Of a DNA stretch of 7,013 nucleotides, positions 1-6,020 are shown piece by piece. Both the position numbers and the translations under genes were made by a program. Position 1 is the stretch's first letter; each line of letters starts with the position of its first letter. The stretch spans positions 1 through 7,013 of the forward strand of contig JBGPFS010000131.1 of NCBI GenBank assembly GCA_041483455.1. The letters run 5' to 3'. Origin of the DNA: JBGPFS01 sp041483455. GTDB lineage: Bacteria; Chloroflexota; Limnocylindria; Limnocylindrales; CSP1-4. The notes under the pieces are model-generated. The model was not told the DNA's origin. It did no database searches and saw nothing but the letters and a program-made list of their open reading frames with translations.

Positions 1-527
1 CCGCCGACCGTGTACGCCACGTCGATCCCCTGCCACCCACCACCGTCGTGGCCCTGGATCCCGAGGCCGATCATCAGCTCGGTGTAGGGTGCTGCCGGGT
101 CCGCACTACATGGGGTCGTCACGGCGTACCCGCGGATGTCGGCCAATGGGTCAGGGACCACGTCGCGGAGCGGCGGCCAGGCTGACAGGCCGATCACCGA
201 CGTATGGGAGTGGGTGGGCTGGAACTGGCGGATCCCGGACCCGAGGAAGCGATAGCCTGTTCCGACGGGCACCGAGGGTGTCACCGACTCGATCACGGCT
301 GGATCGGTGCCGGAGCCAAGGCACAATCTCAGGCCGTAGGTCCACGAGGTCGGATGGCCAGCCGCCGTCGGATCGACGGCCATCATCTCGTGCCCAGGGC
401 TGTTGAGGGACGCCAGCGGACCGGCGCCGTCCGGATGGCGCTCTGGGGGTGCCGTCACCGAGATCATCACGAGGCTGAGGGCGGTGACCGCCCCAAGCCC
501 CACGATCGCCCTCCTCCGCCAGCTCAT
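1..527 (-). CDS. Unrecognised exported or membrane-anchored protein, 3' end missing
   Basis: I do not recognise this protein. An open frame starts at an ATG at 527 and reads 175 full codons without a stop to the edge of the window, so its C-terminus is missing. The ATG overlaps the stop of the tsaC-type gene (ATGA), which suggests translational coupling; a weak GGAG lies 13 nt upstream. The N-terminus is MSWRRR followed by one hydrophobic stretch at about residues 7-25, typical of a signal peptide or single anchor. The likely cleavage region (SVTA before PPE) is poor because Pro follows, so an uncleaved anchor is possible. No lipobox is seen. The remainder looks extracytoplasmic and globular, rich in Gly, Pro, Ser and Thr, with Cys69 and Cys140 that could form a disulfide. 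No catalytic motif is visible. The reading frame and coupling are convincing; the function is unknown. Confidence 0.72.
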   Translation of the reverse strand, partial: MSWRRRAIVGLGAVTALSLVMISVTAPPERHPDGAGPLASLNSPGHEMMAVDPTAAGHPTSWTYGLRLCLGSGTDPAVIESVTPSVPVGTGYRFLGSGIRQFQPTHSHTSVIGLSAWPPLRDVVPDPLADIRGYAVTTPCSADPAAPYTELMIGLGIQGHDGGGWQGIDVAYTVG

Positions 528-1225
528 CGCCGACTCGAGTCTCCATCGCTGGCATGGGCTGAGGGCTCGCCGATCGCGGCGAGCGCAGGGAGTCCCGATT
601 CGGCCAGGACCGCGTCGAGCGCCTCGCGCGAAGCTGCCCCGAGGCGAAGGAGGACCGGCGCCGGGCCCGTGCAATCCACGACCGACGAAGGCGCCCCGCC
701 CCGCGCCGGCCCCCCGTCGAGCACGAGCTCGAGCTCGGGGACGTCGCCGAGCTGGGCGAGCACCCCCGCCGCATCGGTGGCGTCCGGCTGACCCGATCGG
801 TTCGCCGAGCTGACGGGGAGGGGGCCGAGCTCCGCGGCCAGCGCTCGCGGCGTCGGGTGGGCAGCCAGCCGGAGGCCGATCGTGGTCGCGCCGCCGGTGA
901 GGCCCGCGGGGAGCGGCCGATCCGCGCGCTGGCGCACGACGAGCGTCAGGCCGCCCGGCCAGAAGGCGGCGGCCAGCACGTGGGCGGCCGCGTCGAAGTC
1001 GCCGACCTCCTCCGCCTGGCGGTGATCCGCGACGAGGAGGACGACCCCCCGGTCGGGTGGTCGACGCTTGGCGGCAAACAGGCGCTCGATCCCGTCCGGG
1101 GCGTCGAGCGCGACCGCGAGCCCGTAGACGGTGTCGGTGGGCAGGGCCACGAGCCGGCCGGCCCGAAGGGCGGAGACCGCCTCGGCCCGGCCGGATGCGT
1201 CGTCCGCGAGGAGTCGAGCGGTCAT
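524..1225 (-). CDS. tsaC: L-threonylcarbamoyladenylate synthase (TsaC/Sua5/YrdC family)
   Basis: The protein has 233 residues and is a YrdC-domain enzyme. The family condenses threonine, bicarbonate and ATP into threonylcarbamoyl-AMP in the cytoplasm, the first step of t6A37 formation in ANN-decoding tRNAs. Family motifs seen are PTDTVYGL (29-36), the basic KRRP (53-56), FWPGGLTLVV (88-97), the SSANRSG nucleotide-binding motif (139-145) and PSSVVDCT (179-186). The length fits a YrdC domain plus a short tail; the extra C-terminal domain of long Sua5 proteins (about 340 residues) is absent, and the last 15 or so residues are polar and probably disordered. The ATG at 1225 is supported by the domain start, but its Shine-Dalgarno is weak, so coupling from upstream may matter (see the junction repeat). 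Homologues sit next to prfA-prmC in many Firmicutes and Actinobacteria, which matches this context. YciO-like paralogues cannot be fully excluded. Confidence 0.93.
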   Translation of the reverse strand: MTARLLADDASGRAEAVSALRAGRLVALPTDTVYGLAVALDAPDGIERLFAAKRRPPDRGVVLLVADHRQAEEVGDFDAAAHVLAAAFWPGGLTLVVRQRADRPLPAGLTGGATTIGLRLAAHPTPRALAAELGPLPVSSANRSGQPDATDAAGVLAQLGDVPELELVLDGGPARGGAPSSVVDCTGPAPVLLRLGAASREALDAVLAESGLPALAAIGEPSAHASDGDSSRR

Positions 1226-1277
1226 CCGGCGTTCTCGGGCGGTGCCACGGTCATCCGGCGGTCTCGGGCGGTGCCGG
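1220..1277 (-). repeat. 29-bp imperfect tandem duplication at the HAD/tsaC junction
   Basis: Bases 1220-1248 and 1249-1277 are adjacent copies of a 29-bp unit that agree at 26 of 29 positions by direct comparison. On the minus strand each copy reads roughly GGCACCGCCCGAGA followed by CGCCGGATGACC. The upstream copy encodes the C-terminal PAPPETAG of the HAD protein plus its stop. The downstream copy supplies the sequence just before the tsaC ATG. A further partial match (ATGACCG, then GGCAC and GCCC) begins at 1295 inside the HAD gene, so the motif ATGACCG occurs at 1295, 1254 and 1225, spaced 41 and 29 nt. Confidence 0.85.
1222..1254 (-). other. 10-codon mini-ORF bridging the HAD stop and the tsaC start
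   Basis: An ATG at 1254 overlaps the HAD stop codon (ATGA), reads MTVAPPENAG and stops at a TGA that overlaps the tsaC ATG (again ATGA). The peptide resembles the HAD C-terminus (APPETAG) because both come from the tandem copies. A terminating ribosome could reinitiate here and be handed on to tsaC. I infer that it is a by-product of the duplication, possibly useful for coupling, and not a functional peptide gene. Confidence 0.4.
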
Positions 1278-2210
1278 GGGCCGTGCCGCGGTCATCCGGC
1301 CGGCCAGCAGCCGCGCGGCGTTCCTCGGCGCGGCGCGGCCGGCCAGGATCAGGGCCTCGATCATCTGCGCCGAACCATCGTCGTCGACCGGCGGGGCCGT
1401 GTACCGGGCGGCGGCTCGCACGTCGCCCGGGGCCGTCGGCATCGCCACGCCGTGACCGACCGTCTCGAGCATCTCGAGGTCGTTGTACTGGTCGCCGATC
1501 GCCATCGTCTGCTCAAGCGGGATCCCGAGCCGACGGGCCAGCCAGCGGACCGCCCGGCCCTTCGAGACGCCCGGCGCGAGGAACTCGAGGAAGTCCGGGT
1601 GGCTGACGGTCGCCTCCGCCCGACCCGCGAAATCCGCCCGGGCCTCGCCCATCAGCCGGGCTGGAGCCCCATCGCGGCCGACGGCCAGCACCTTCGTCAC
1701 CGGGTGGCGGATCCAGCGCTCGAGATCCGGGACGAGCTCGGACCGGGCGCCGAGGAAGCGCGAGTAGTCCTCGGCCCGCGGATCGTCGAACGGCATGATC
1801 AGCCGCTCGAGGTGGTTCAGGTGGGCGTCGAGGCCATGGTCGGCGGCCCAGTGCAGGGTCTCCCGGGCGACCTCCACGCCCAGCGGCCGGTGCACGAGCA
1901 GGCGACCCAGGGGCCGGCCGAGCTGGGACATCTCGCGGATGAGGGCGCCCTGGTAGGCGATCACCGGCCCGTGCAGGCCGAGCGTCTCGGCGAATCCACG
2001 CGCGCTGGACGACATCCGTCCGGTCGCGAGGACCACCTGGACGCCGCGGGCGGTCGCGCCGCGGACGGCGTCGATCGTCCGGCTCCGGAGCGTCAGGTCG
2101 TCGCCGACAAGCGTCCCGTCGATGTCGAGCGCCAGGAGCCGGATCGGGAAGCGCGCCGCGAGCGGTATCGCAGCCGGGTCGGAGCCCCCGGCGCTCCGGC
2201 GGTCAGCCAT
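1251..2210 (-). CDS. HAD-superfamily phosphatase, Cof/IIB type
   Basis: The 319-residue protein carries the four HAD motifs: DIDGTL (29-34; nucleophile Asp29, acid/base Asp31), the motif II threonine in LATGR (Thr63), Lys217 in GVSKG, and GDQYND (239-244) with the Mg-binding acidic residues. The spacing between motifs II and III leaves a cap of about 120 residues, as expected for the Cof/type IIB cap. The family removes phosphate from small cytosolic metabolites such as sugar phosphates, phosphorylated cofactors or nucleotides; the substrate cannot be read from sequence. Residues 1-22 are a short extension before the Rossmann core, and residues from about 300 on are Ala/Pro-rich and probably disordered. 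The ATG at 2210 overlaps the prmC stop by 8 bases and has GAGGG 5 nt upstream, supporting this start. Its place between prmC and tsaC suggests co-transcription but does not reveal a translation role. Confidence 0.9.
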   Translation of the reverse strand: MADRRSAGGSDPAAIPLAARFPIRLLALDIDGTLVGDDLTLRSRTIDAVRGATARGVQVVLATGRMSSSARGFAETLGLHGPVIAYQGALIREMSQLGRPLGRLLVHRPLGVEVARETLHWAADHGLDAHLNHLERLIMPFDDPRAEDYSRFLGARSELVPDLERWIRHPVTKVLAVGRDGAPARLMGEARADFAGRAEATVSHPDFLEFLAPGVSKGRAVRWLARRLGIPLEQTMAIGDQYNDLEMLETVGHGVAMPTAPGDVRAAARYTAPPVDDDGSAQMIEALILAGRAAPRNAARLLAGRMTAARPPAPPETAG

Positions 2211-3159
2211 GCGAGCCCTCGGCCGCCGGCCGTTCGATCCGGACGACGCGCGGCCGGCCCGAGAGGTCCGGGATCACCCGGCAGGGCCACTCAGGCAGGC
2301 GCTCCGCGACAGCCGTCGCGACGGCATCGGCCTGGTCCGAGCCGATCTCGAGGAGCGCGACACCCCCGCGTGCCACCACCGTGCCGGGCCCGCCTGCCAG
2401 GACCCGCGGCAGGAGCTCGAGCAGGCGCCGGACGAGGTCGAGCCCGTCGAGCCCGCCGTCGAGGGCCACCCGCGGCTCGAACGAGGCCGCGATCGGCAGC
2501 GCCGGGATGGCCGCGGACGGGACGTATGGGAGGTTCGCCGCCACGATCTCGAGGGGCTCGCCGTCCGCCGGCAGCAGGTCCGCGACCACGAACCGGATCC
2601 GGTCCGCGACGCCGTGGCCGACGGCGTTCTCCCTGGCCAGCTGGAGCGCCTCCGCCGAACGGTCGGTGGCCAGGATGTCGACTTCGTCACCGACGCGGCG
2701 GCGGCGGAGGGCCACGGCCAGGCTGACGGCGACCGCGCCGCTGCCGGTCCCGACATCGGCCACCCGGAGCGGCGGCGTCCCGGCCGGGCGCGGCGTCGAG
2801 GTGAGGATCTCCATCGCCTCGGCGGTCGCGAGGTCGACCAGCAGCTCCGTCTCGGGCCGCGGGATCAGCGCCCGCGGGTCGACCGAGAAGGCGAGGCCGT
2901 GGAACTCCTTGAAGCCGCGGATGTAGGCGACGGGCTCGCCCGCCTCCCGCCTGACCAGGGCCGCCTCGTAGGTCGCCGCGGCTGCTTCCGGGACCGGCGC
3001 CTCGGGATGGGCGATCAGCGCGGTCCGGTCGCGCCGAAGGATGTGCCCGAGGAGCAGCTCGGCGTCGAGCCTGGCCGACTCGGAGCCGGCGCGCCGGAGG
3101 CGCTCGACGCCCGCGGCGAGGGTCGTCGCGACGATCCCGGGCCGGACGGGCTCGGTCAC
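2203..3159 (-). CDS. prmC: Peptide chain release factor N5-glutamine methyltransferase PrmC (HemK)
   Basis: The protein has 318 residues, slightly longer than typical PrmC (about 280). It transfers a methyl group from S-adenosylmethionine to the glutamine of the GGQ motif of release factors, which raises termination efficiency. An N-terminal helical substrate-binding domain (about 1-80) is followed by GFKEFHGLAFSV (82-93), the IPRPETE motif (99-105), the SAM-binding loop ADVGTGSG (134-141) and an active-site motif reading NLPY (209-212) where most members have NPPY. Near the C-terminus the usual PGG-LEIG segment carries an insertion of roughly ten residues between GG and LLEIG. The GTG start at 3159 overlaps the prfA stop (GTGA) and has GAGG about 10 nt upstream. 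Adjacency to its substrate gene prfA is the classic arrangement and fixes the assignment. Confidence 0.95.
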   Translation of the reverse strand: MTEPVRPGIVATTLAAGVERLRRAGSESARLDAELLLGHILRRDRTALIAHPEAPVPEAAAATYEAALVRREAGEPVAYIRGFKEFHGLAFSVDPRALIPRPETELLVDLATAEAMEILTSTPRPAGTPPLRVADVGTGSGAVAVSLAVALRRRRVGDEVDILATDRSAEALQLARENAVGHGVADRIRFVVADLLPADGEPLEIVAANLPYVPSAAIPALPIAASFEPRVALDGGLDGLDLVRRLLELLPRVLAGGPGTVVARGGVALLEIGSDQADAVATAVAERLPEWPCRVIPDLSGRPRVVRIERPAAEGSHG

Positions 3160-4244
3160 CCGGAGTCCGCCTCGCCCAGCTCCCCCAGTCGGTCGGCCTG
3201 GTCCCGTGAGGCGAGCGCGTCGATCAGGCGGTCGAGGTTGCCGTCGAGGACGCCGGGCAGGTTCGAGAGGTCCATCCCGATCCGGTGATCGGTGACCCGG
3301 TCCTGCGGGAAGTTGTAGGTGCGGACCTTGTCGGCCCGGTCGCCGGTCCCGACCATCGAGCGGCGGGCGACGGAGTCGGCTTCGCGCTGCTTCGCCTGCT
3401 CGAGGTCCTGGAGCCGGGCCCGAAGGACGGCCAGGGCGCGCGACTTGTTCTTGTGTTGGCTCCGCTCGTCCTGGATCTCGACGACGAGCCCGCTCGGAAG
3501 GTGGGTGATCCGGACCGCCGAGTCGGTCGTGTTGACGGACTGGCCGCCCGGCCCGGACGAGCGCTTGACCTCGATCCGGAGATCCCGCTCCTCGTCGATC
3601 TCGACCTCGCTCTCCTCGACCTCGGGCAGGACCACGACGGTCGCGGTCGAGGTGTGGATCCGGCCCGAGGATTCGGTGGCGGGGACGCGCTGGACGCGGT
3701 GGGTCCCGCCCTCGAACTTCAGCCGGGAGTAGGCACCATCGCCGCTCACCTCGACGATCGCCTTCTTCACCCCACCGATACCGGTCTCATGGAGGCTCAT
3801 CACGTCGGCGCTGAACCGATGGCGCTCCGCGTAGCGGAGGTACATCCGGAGCAGCTCCGAGGCGAACAGGGCCGCTTCGTCGCCCCCGGCCCCGGCCTGG
3901 ATCTCGAGGATGACGTTGCCGTCGTCCGCCGGGTCGCGGGGCAGGAGGAGGACCTGGAGCTCCTCGACCAGGCGGGCCTCGTCGGCAGTCAGCCGCTCGA
4001 TCTCCTCGCGGGCCATCGCCCGGAGCTCCTCGTCGGTCTCGACGTCGCGCATCTCCCGGGCGCCGTGGAGCTCCGTGCGGGTCGCCTCAAGCCGGCGGAA
4101 GGCCGCGACGACGGGCTCCAGGCGTGCCATCTCCTTGCCCAGCCGTCGGATCGCTGCCGGGTCGGTCGCCGTGGCCGGCTCCGAGAGCTCAGCCTGCAGG
4201 GCGTCGTACTGTCGGGCGACCTCGTTCAGCCGCACCTCGATCAT
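3156..4244 (-). CDS. prfA: Peptide chain release factor 1
   Basis: The 362-residue length is normal for RF1 (about 355-362). RF1 recognises UAA and UAG in the ribosomal A site and triggers release of the nascent peptide. The codon-recognition tripeptide PAT is at 188-190, identifying RF1 rather than RF2. The catalytic GPGGQ is at 231-235, with Gln235 the residue PrmC methylates. Other family signatures include IQAGAGGDEAALFA (115-128), GGTHRVQRVP (179-188), DERSQHKNKSRA (259-270) and VRTYNFPQDRVTDHR (307-321). Residues 1-100 form the helical domain 1. The ATG at 4244 overlaps the DUF1385 stop (ATGA) and has a GAGG 7 nt upstream. The first codons match the expected N-terminal helix, so the start is secure. 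RF1 serves the UAG stops used here by rplU and rpmA. Confidence 0.98.
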   Translation of the reverse strand: MIEVRLNEVARQYDALQAELSEPATATDPAAIRRLGKEMARLEPVVAAFRRLEATRTELHGAREMRDVETDEELRAMAREEIERLTADEARLVEELQVLLLPRDPADDGNVILEIQAGAGGDEAALFASELLRMYLRYAERHRFSADVMSLHETGIGGVKKAIVEVSGDGAYSRLKFEGGTHRVQRVPATESSGRIHTSTATVVVLPEVEESEVEIDEERDLRIEVKRSSGPGGQSVNTTDSAVRITHLPSGLVVEIQDERSQHKNKSRALAVLRARLQDLEQAKQREADSVARRSMVGTGDRADKVRTYNFPQDRVTDHRIGMDLSNLPGVLDGNLDRLIDALASRDQADRLGELGEADSG

Positions 4245-5275
4245 GCCAACGCCTCAGGCGGCTCCGTCGGCGTGGCCTCGGGCGGCACCGCGGCCGCGTC
4301 GGTCGTGGGGGCCACCGCCGCCGCGTCGGCCTCGCGCCGGGCCCGGGTCCGGGCTTCGGCCTGTTCGAGGGGCTCGCGGGCCGATCCGATACCGCCCGCC
4401 GGCAAGGTTTCGCCGTCCGCGAGGAGGGCCTGCTCGAGCGAGACGATCGCGACCTCGATCATGTCGTCGGTCGGCTGCCGGGTCGTGATCTTCTGGACCA
4501 GGATCCCCGGCCACATCACGGCCTTCACGATCGGGTTCGCCCGGTTCCGGGCACCGAACCGGAGGAGCTCGTAGCCGATGGCAGCGATGACCGGGATGAG
4601 GACGATCCGGCTGCCGACCATGATCAGCGGGTTCTGCCGGCCGACCAGGCCGAACAGCACGATCGAGAGAGCGATGACCACGACCAGAAACTCCGTCCCG
4701 CAGCGCTGATGGGCGGTCGGGTAGCGGCGGATCGCCTCGGGCGTCAGCGGATCGCCGGCCTCGAGGGCATGGATCGTCATGTGCTCCGCACCGTGGTACT
4801 GGAAGACCCGCCGGACGTCGGGCGCCTGGGCGATCAAGGCGAGGTAACCCAGGAAGATCGCCACCCGGACGAGTCCCTCCACCAGGTGCTGGACCAGCCC
4901 GTTCTCCACCTTCGCCGTCGTGAACGAGGCGATGAGGAGCGGCAGGAGGAAGAAGATCCCGATCCCCGCGCCGAGGGTCAGCAGGAGCATCAGCGCGATC
5001 GAGCCGCGGCCGAGCTCGACACCCTCTTCGGAGGCGGCCAGCGAGGCGGACCGGACGAGCCAGCGCGTGCCGACGACCAGGGTCTCATACAGCACGACCA
5101 GGCCGCGCAGCAGGGGCAGGCGCGTCCAGCGCTTGCCGTGGAATCCCTGGTCGAGCCGCTCCTCGGCCCACACGATCCCGCCGTCCGGATGTCGGAAGGC
5201 GACCGCGAGCGCGTCGCGGCCGCGCATCATCACGCCCTCGATGAGGGCCTGGCCGCCGTAGGTGAAGGTGGGCAT
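4241..5275 (-). CDS. DUF1385 (YqhQ-like) multi-pass membrane protein
   Basis: The 344-residue protein starts with the family signature GGQALIEGVMMRG (7-19). Hydrophobic stretches near 92-116, 136-150, 196-213 and 219-237 indicate about four membrane segments. Conserved polar motifs are FQYHGAEHMTIHALE (158-172) and the HQRCGTEF block (189-196); their His, Glu and Cys residues look like a possible metal or catalytic site, but no activity is established for DUF1385. The C-terminal 55 or so residues are Ala/Glu/Pro-rich and probably disordered in the cytoplasm. The family, named from B. subtilis YqhQ, has unknown function and is often found near rpmE and prfA in Chloroflexota. No Shine-Dalgarno precedes the ATG; instead a TAGACT hexamer ends 7 nt before it, suggesting a leaderless transcript. 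The gene overlaps prfA by 4 bases, so both are probably co-expressed. Confidence 0.93.
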   Translation of the reverse strand: MPTFTYGGQALIEGVMMRGRDALAVAFRHPDGGIVWAEERLDQGFHGKRWTRLPLLRGLVVLYETLVVGTRWLVRSASLAASEEGVELGRGSIALMLLLTLGAGIGIFFLLPLLIASFTTAKVENGLVQHLVEGLVRVAIFLGYLALIAQAPDVRRVFQYHGAEHMTIHALEAGDPLTPEAIRRYPTAHQRCGTEFLVVVIALSIVLFGLVGRQNPLIMVGSRIVLIPVIAAIGYELLRFGARNRANPIVKAVMWPGILVQKITTRQPTDDMIEVAIVSLEQALLADGETLPAGGIGSAREPLEQAEARTRARREADAAAVAPTTDAAAVPPEATPTEPPEALA

Positions 5276-5434
5276 GGCTCGAAGTCTACCGGCTGACGCG
5301 GGGACGACCCGCCGCGGCCATGGAGATCGACGCGGCCAGGCTGGTGAGTCGGCGGGGGATCGGGACGGTGGATCGCAGCGGCCCGCCGTCGGCCTTCGTG
5401 CTCGCGCCCGGTCGGAGAGGATCCCCGGCCGCGG
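5276..5434. other. 159-nt gap between rpmE and the DUF1385 gene
   Basis: No gene can be supported here: frames crossing it lack recognisable motifs and continue as shadows of the neighbours. It is GC-rich with short self-complementary stretches such as GCCGCGGC near 5311, but no hairpin followed by a T-run on the minus strand, so I see no intrinsic terminator after rpmE. The end next to the DUF1385 gene carries the candidate promoter listed separately. It is the longest non-coding stretch in the window. Confidence 0.6.
5283..5288 (-). promoter_or_regulatory. Candidate -10 element for a leaderless DUF1385 transcript
   Basis: The minus strand reads TAGACT followed by 7 nt and then the DUF1385 ATG. 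This fits the TANNNT form of a bacterial -10, and the expected start of transcription would fall on or within a base or two of the A of the ATG. No TTGACA-like -35 is found about 17 nt further up (the site reads CGGGTC). The absence of a Shine-Dalgarno before this ATG supports a leaderless message, a mode common in high-GC Gram-positive and related bacteria. A chance hexamer is possible. Confidence 0.4.
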
Positions 5435-5647
5435 TCAGGATCGCGCGGAGCGCTCCAGGCGCTTCTGGAACCGTTCGACCTGGCCGGCCGTGTCGATGAT
5501 CGTCTGCTTTCCCGTGTAGAACGGGTGACAGTTGCTGCAGACGTCGACGCGCAGCTCCTCGCGGGTGGAGCCCATCGTGTAGTCGGTGCCGCACGAGCCG
5601 CAATGGACTCGGGCCTGGTGGTACTTGGGGTGGATGCCTGACTTCAC
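5435..5647 (-). CDS. rpmE: 50S ribosomal protein L31, four-cysteine (zinc) form
   Basis: The 70-residue protein matches L31 along its length: KSGIHPKYH at the start, paired cysteines Cys16 and Cys19 (HCGSCG), Cys37 and Cys40 (DVCSNCHPFYTGKQ), and the closing GQVERFQKRL. L31 bridges the 50S central protuberance and the 30S head. The four cysteines mark the zinc-binding C+ form; zinc-independent paralogues are the usual replacement under zinc limitation. I chose the GTG at 5647 because homologues begin at this point and GGAGGAG lies 12 nt upstream. A longer frame back to a GTG at 5734, overlapping the rpmA stop, would add 29 residues of Arg/Gly-rich sequence with no family match, and it crosses two hairpins. 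Placement directly before DUF1385-prfA-prmC recalls the rpmE-prfA linkage of Firmicutes and Actinobacteria. Confidence 0.94.
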   Translation of the reverse strand: MKSGIHPKYHQARVHCGSCGTDYTMGSTREELRVDVCSNCHPFYTGKQTIIDTAGQVERFQKRLERSARS

Positions 5648-5659
5648 GGTGGGTCTCGT

Positions 5660-5666
5660 CTCCTCC
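5660..5666 (-). promoter_or_regulatory. Ribosome binding site that fixes the rpmE start
   Basis: GGAGGAG on the minus strand lies 12 nt before the GTG at 5647. It is the strongest Shine-Dalgarno in the window. It argues for the 70-residue L31 over the version extended upstream, whose frame runs through this site. Confidence 0.7.
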
Positions 5667-5678
5667 GACGCCGTCCGA

Positions 5679-5728
5679 GCGGGTCCCTGCCCGCCGGTGG
5701 TCGCCGGCTCGTGGCCGCGCCTGCGGCC
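5679..5728 (-). other. Two small hairpins between rpmA and rpmE
   Basis: Just after the rpmA stop the minus strand reads GGCCGC AGGC GCGGCC (5728-5713), a perfect 6-bp stem with a 4-nt loop. It is followed by GCGGG CAGGGA CCCGC (5694-5679), a 5-bp stem with a 6-nt loop. Neither is followed by a T-run, so a classic intrinsic terminator is unlikely. They may act in mRNA processing, partial attenuation or translational control of rpmE, or simply reflect high GC content. Confidence 0.35.
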
Positions 5729-5733
5729 GGTCA

Positions 5734-6018
5734 CTATGCCTCGGCGGCGACCGCGCCGACGGGCTCGACCGCGGTCACGCGGATCCGCTTCTTCGACTTC
5801 GTCGCGTGCTCGAAGTGGACGGTCCCGGTCACCGTCGCGAAGACCGTGTAGTCACGGCCGAGGCCTGCGCCGGGGCCGGCCAGGAAGGTCATCCCCCGCT
5901 GCCGGACGATGATCGAGCCAGCCGGGACGGACTGCCCATCGCCGACCTTCACGCCGAGCCGCTGGCCGACCGAATCGCGACCGTTCTTCGAGCTCGAGCC
6001 AGCCTTCTTGTGGGCCAT
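5734..6018 (-). CDS. rpmA: 50S ribosomal protein L27
   Basis: The 94-residue protein opens with the near-invariant MAHKKAGSSSKNGRDS and continues with QRLGVK, the AGSIIVRQRG core (residues 32-41) and a GRDYTVFA segment. L27 sits at the peptidyl transferase centre of the 50S subunit, where its N-terminal tail contacts the tRNA ends. The conserved sequence begins at residue 2, so the cleavable N-terminal extension of Firmicutes L27 is absent. The last dozen residues are an Ala/Val-rich tail beyond the core. The ATG at 6018 lies 2 nt after the rplU stop, with AAGGA 9 nt upstream inside the rplU 3' end. In most bacteria obg follows rpmA; here rpmE follows instead. Confidence 0.98.
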   Translation of the reverse strand: MAHKKAGSSSKNGRDSVGQRLGVKVGDGQSVPAGSIIVRQRGMTFLAGPGAGLGRDYTVFATVTGTVHFEHATKSKKRIRVTAVEPVGAVAAEA

Positions 6019-6020
6019 CG

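Noticed and set aside
1..527. Horizontal transfer of the edge gene, suggested by more A/T-ending codons (about 28 of 175)
   Set aside because: The start of tsaC shows a similar proportion over its first 60 codons. The difference is too small to support transfer and may reflect weaker codon selection.
1131..2726. A 531-codon open frame on the plus strand
   Set aside because: It lies antisense to the HAD and prmC genes, is dominated by Arg, Pro, Gly and Ala, and has no recognisable motif. Long antisense frames are expected when third-codon positions are almost all G or C.
2122..5296. Several overlapping plus-strand frames of 380-430 codons opposite prmC, prfA and DUF1385
   Set aside because: They mirror well-identified minus-strand genes, show low-complexity charged composition and lack plausible start signals, so they are shadows.
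5648..5734. N-terminally extended L31 starting at the GTG that overlaps the rpmA stop
   Set aside because: The extra 29 residues do not match L31, and the strong Shine-Dalgarno lies downstream, just before the GTG at 5647.
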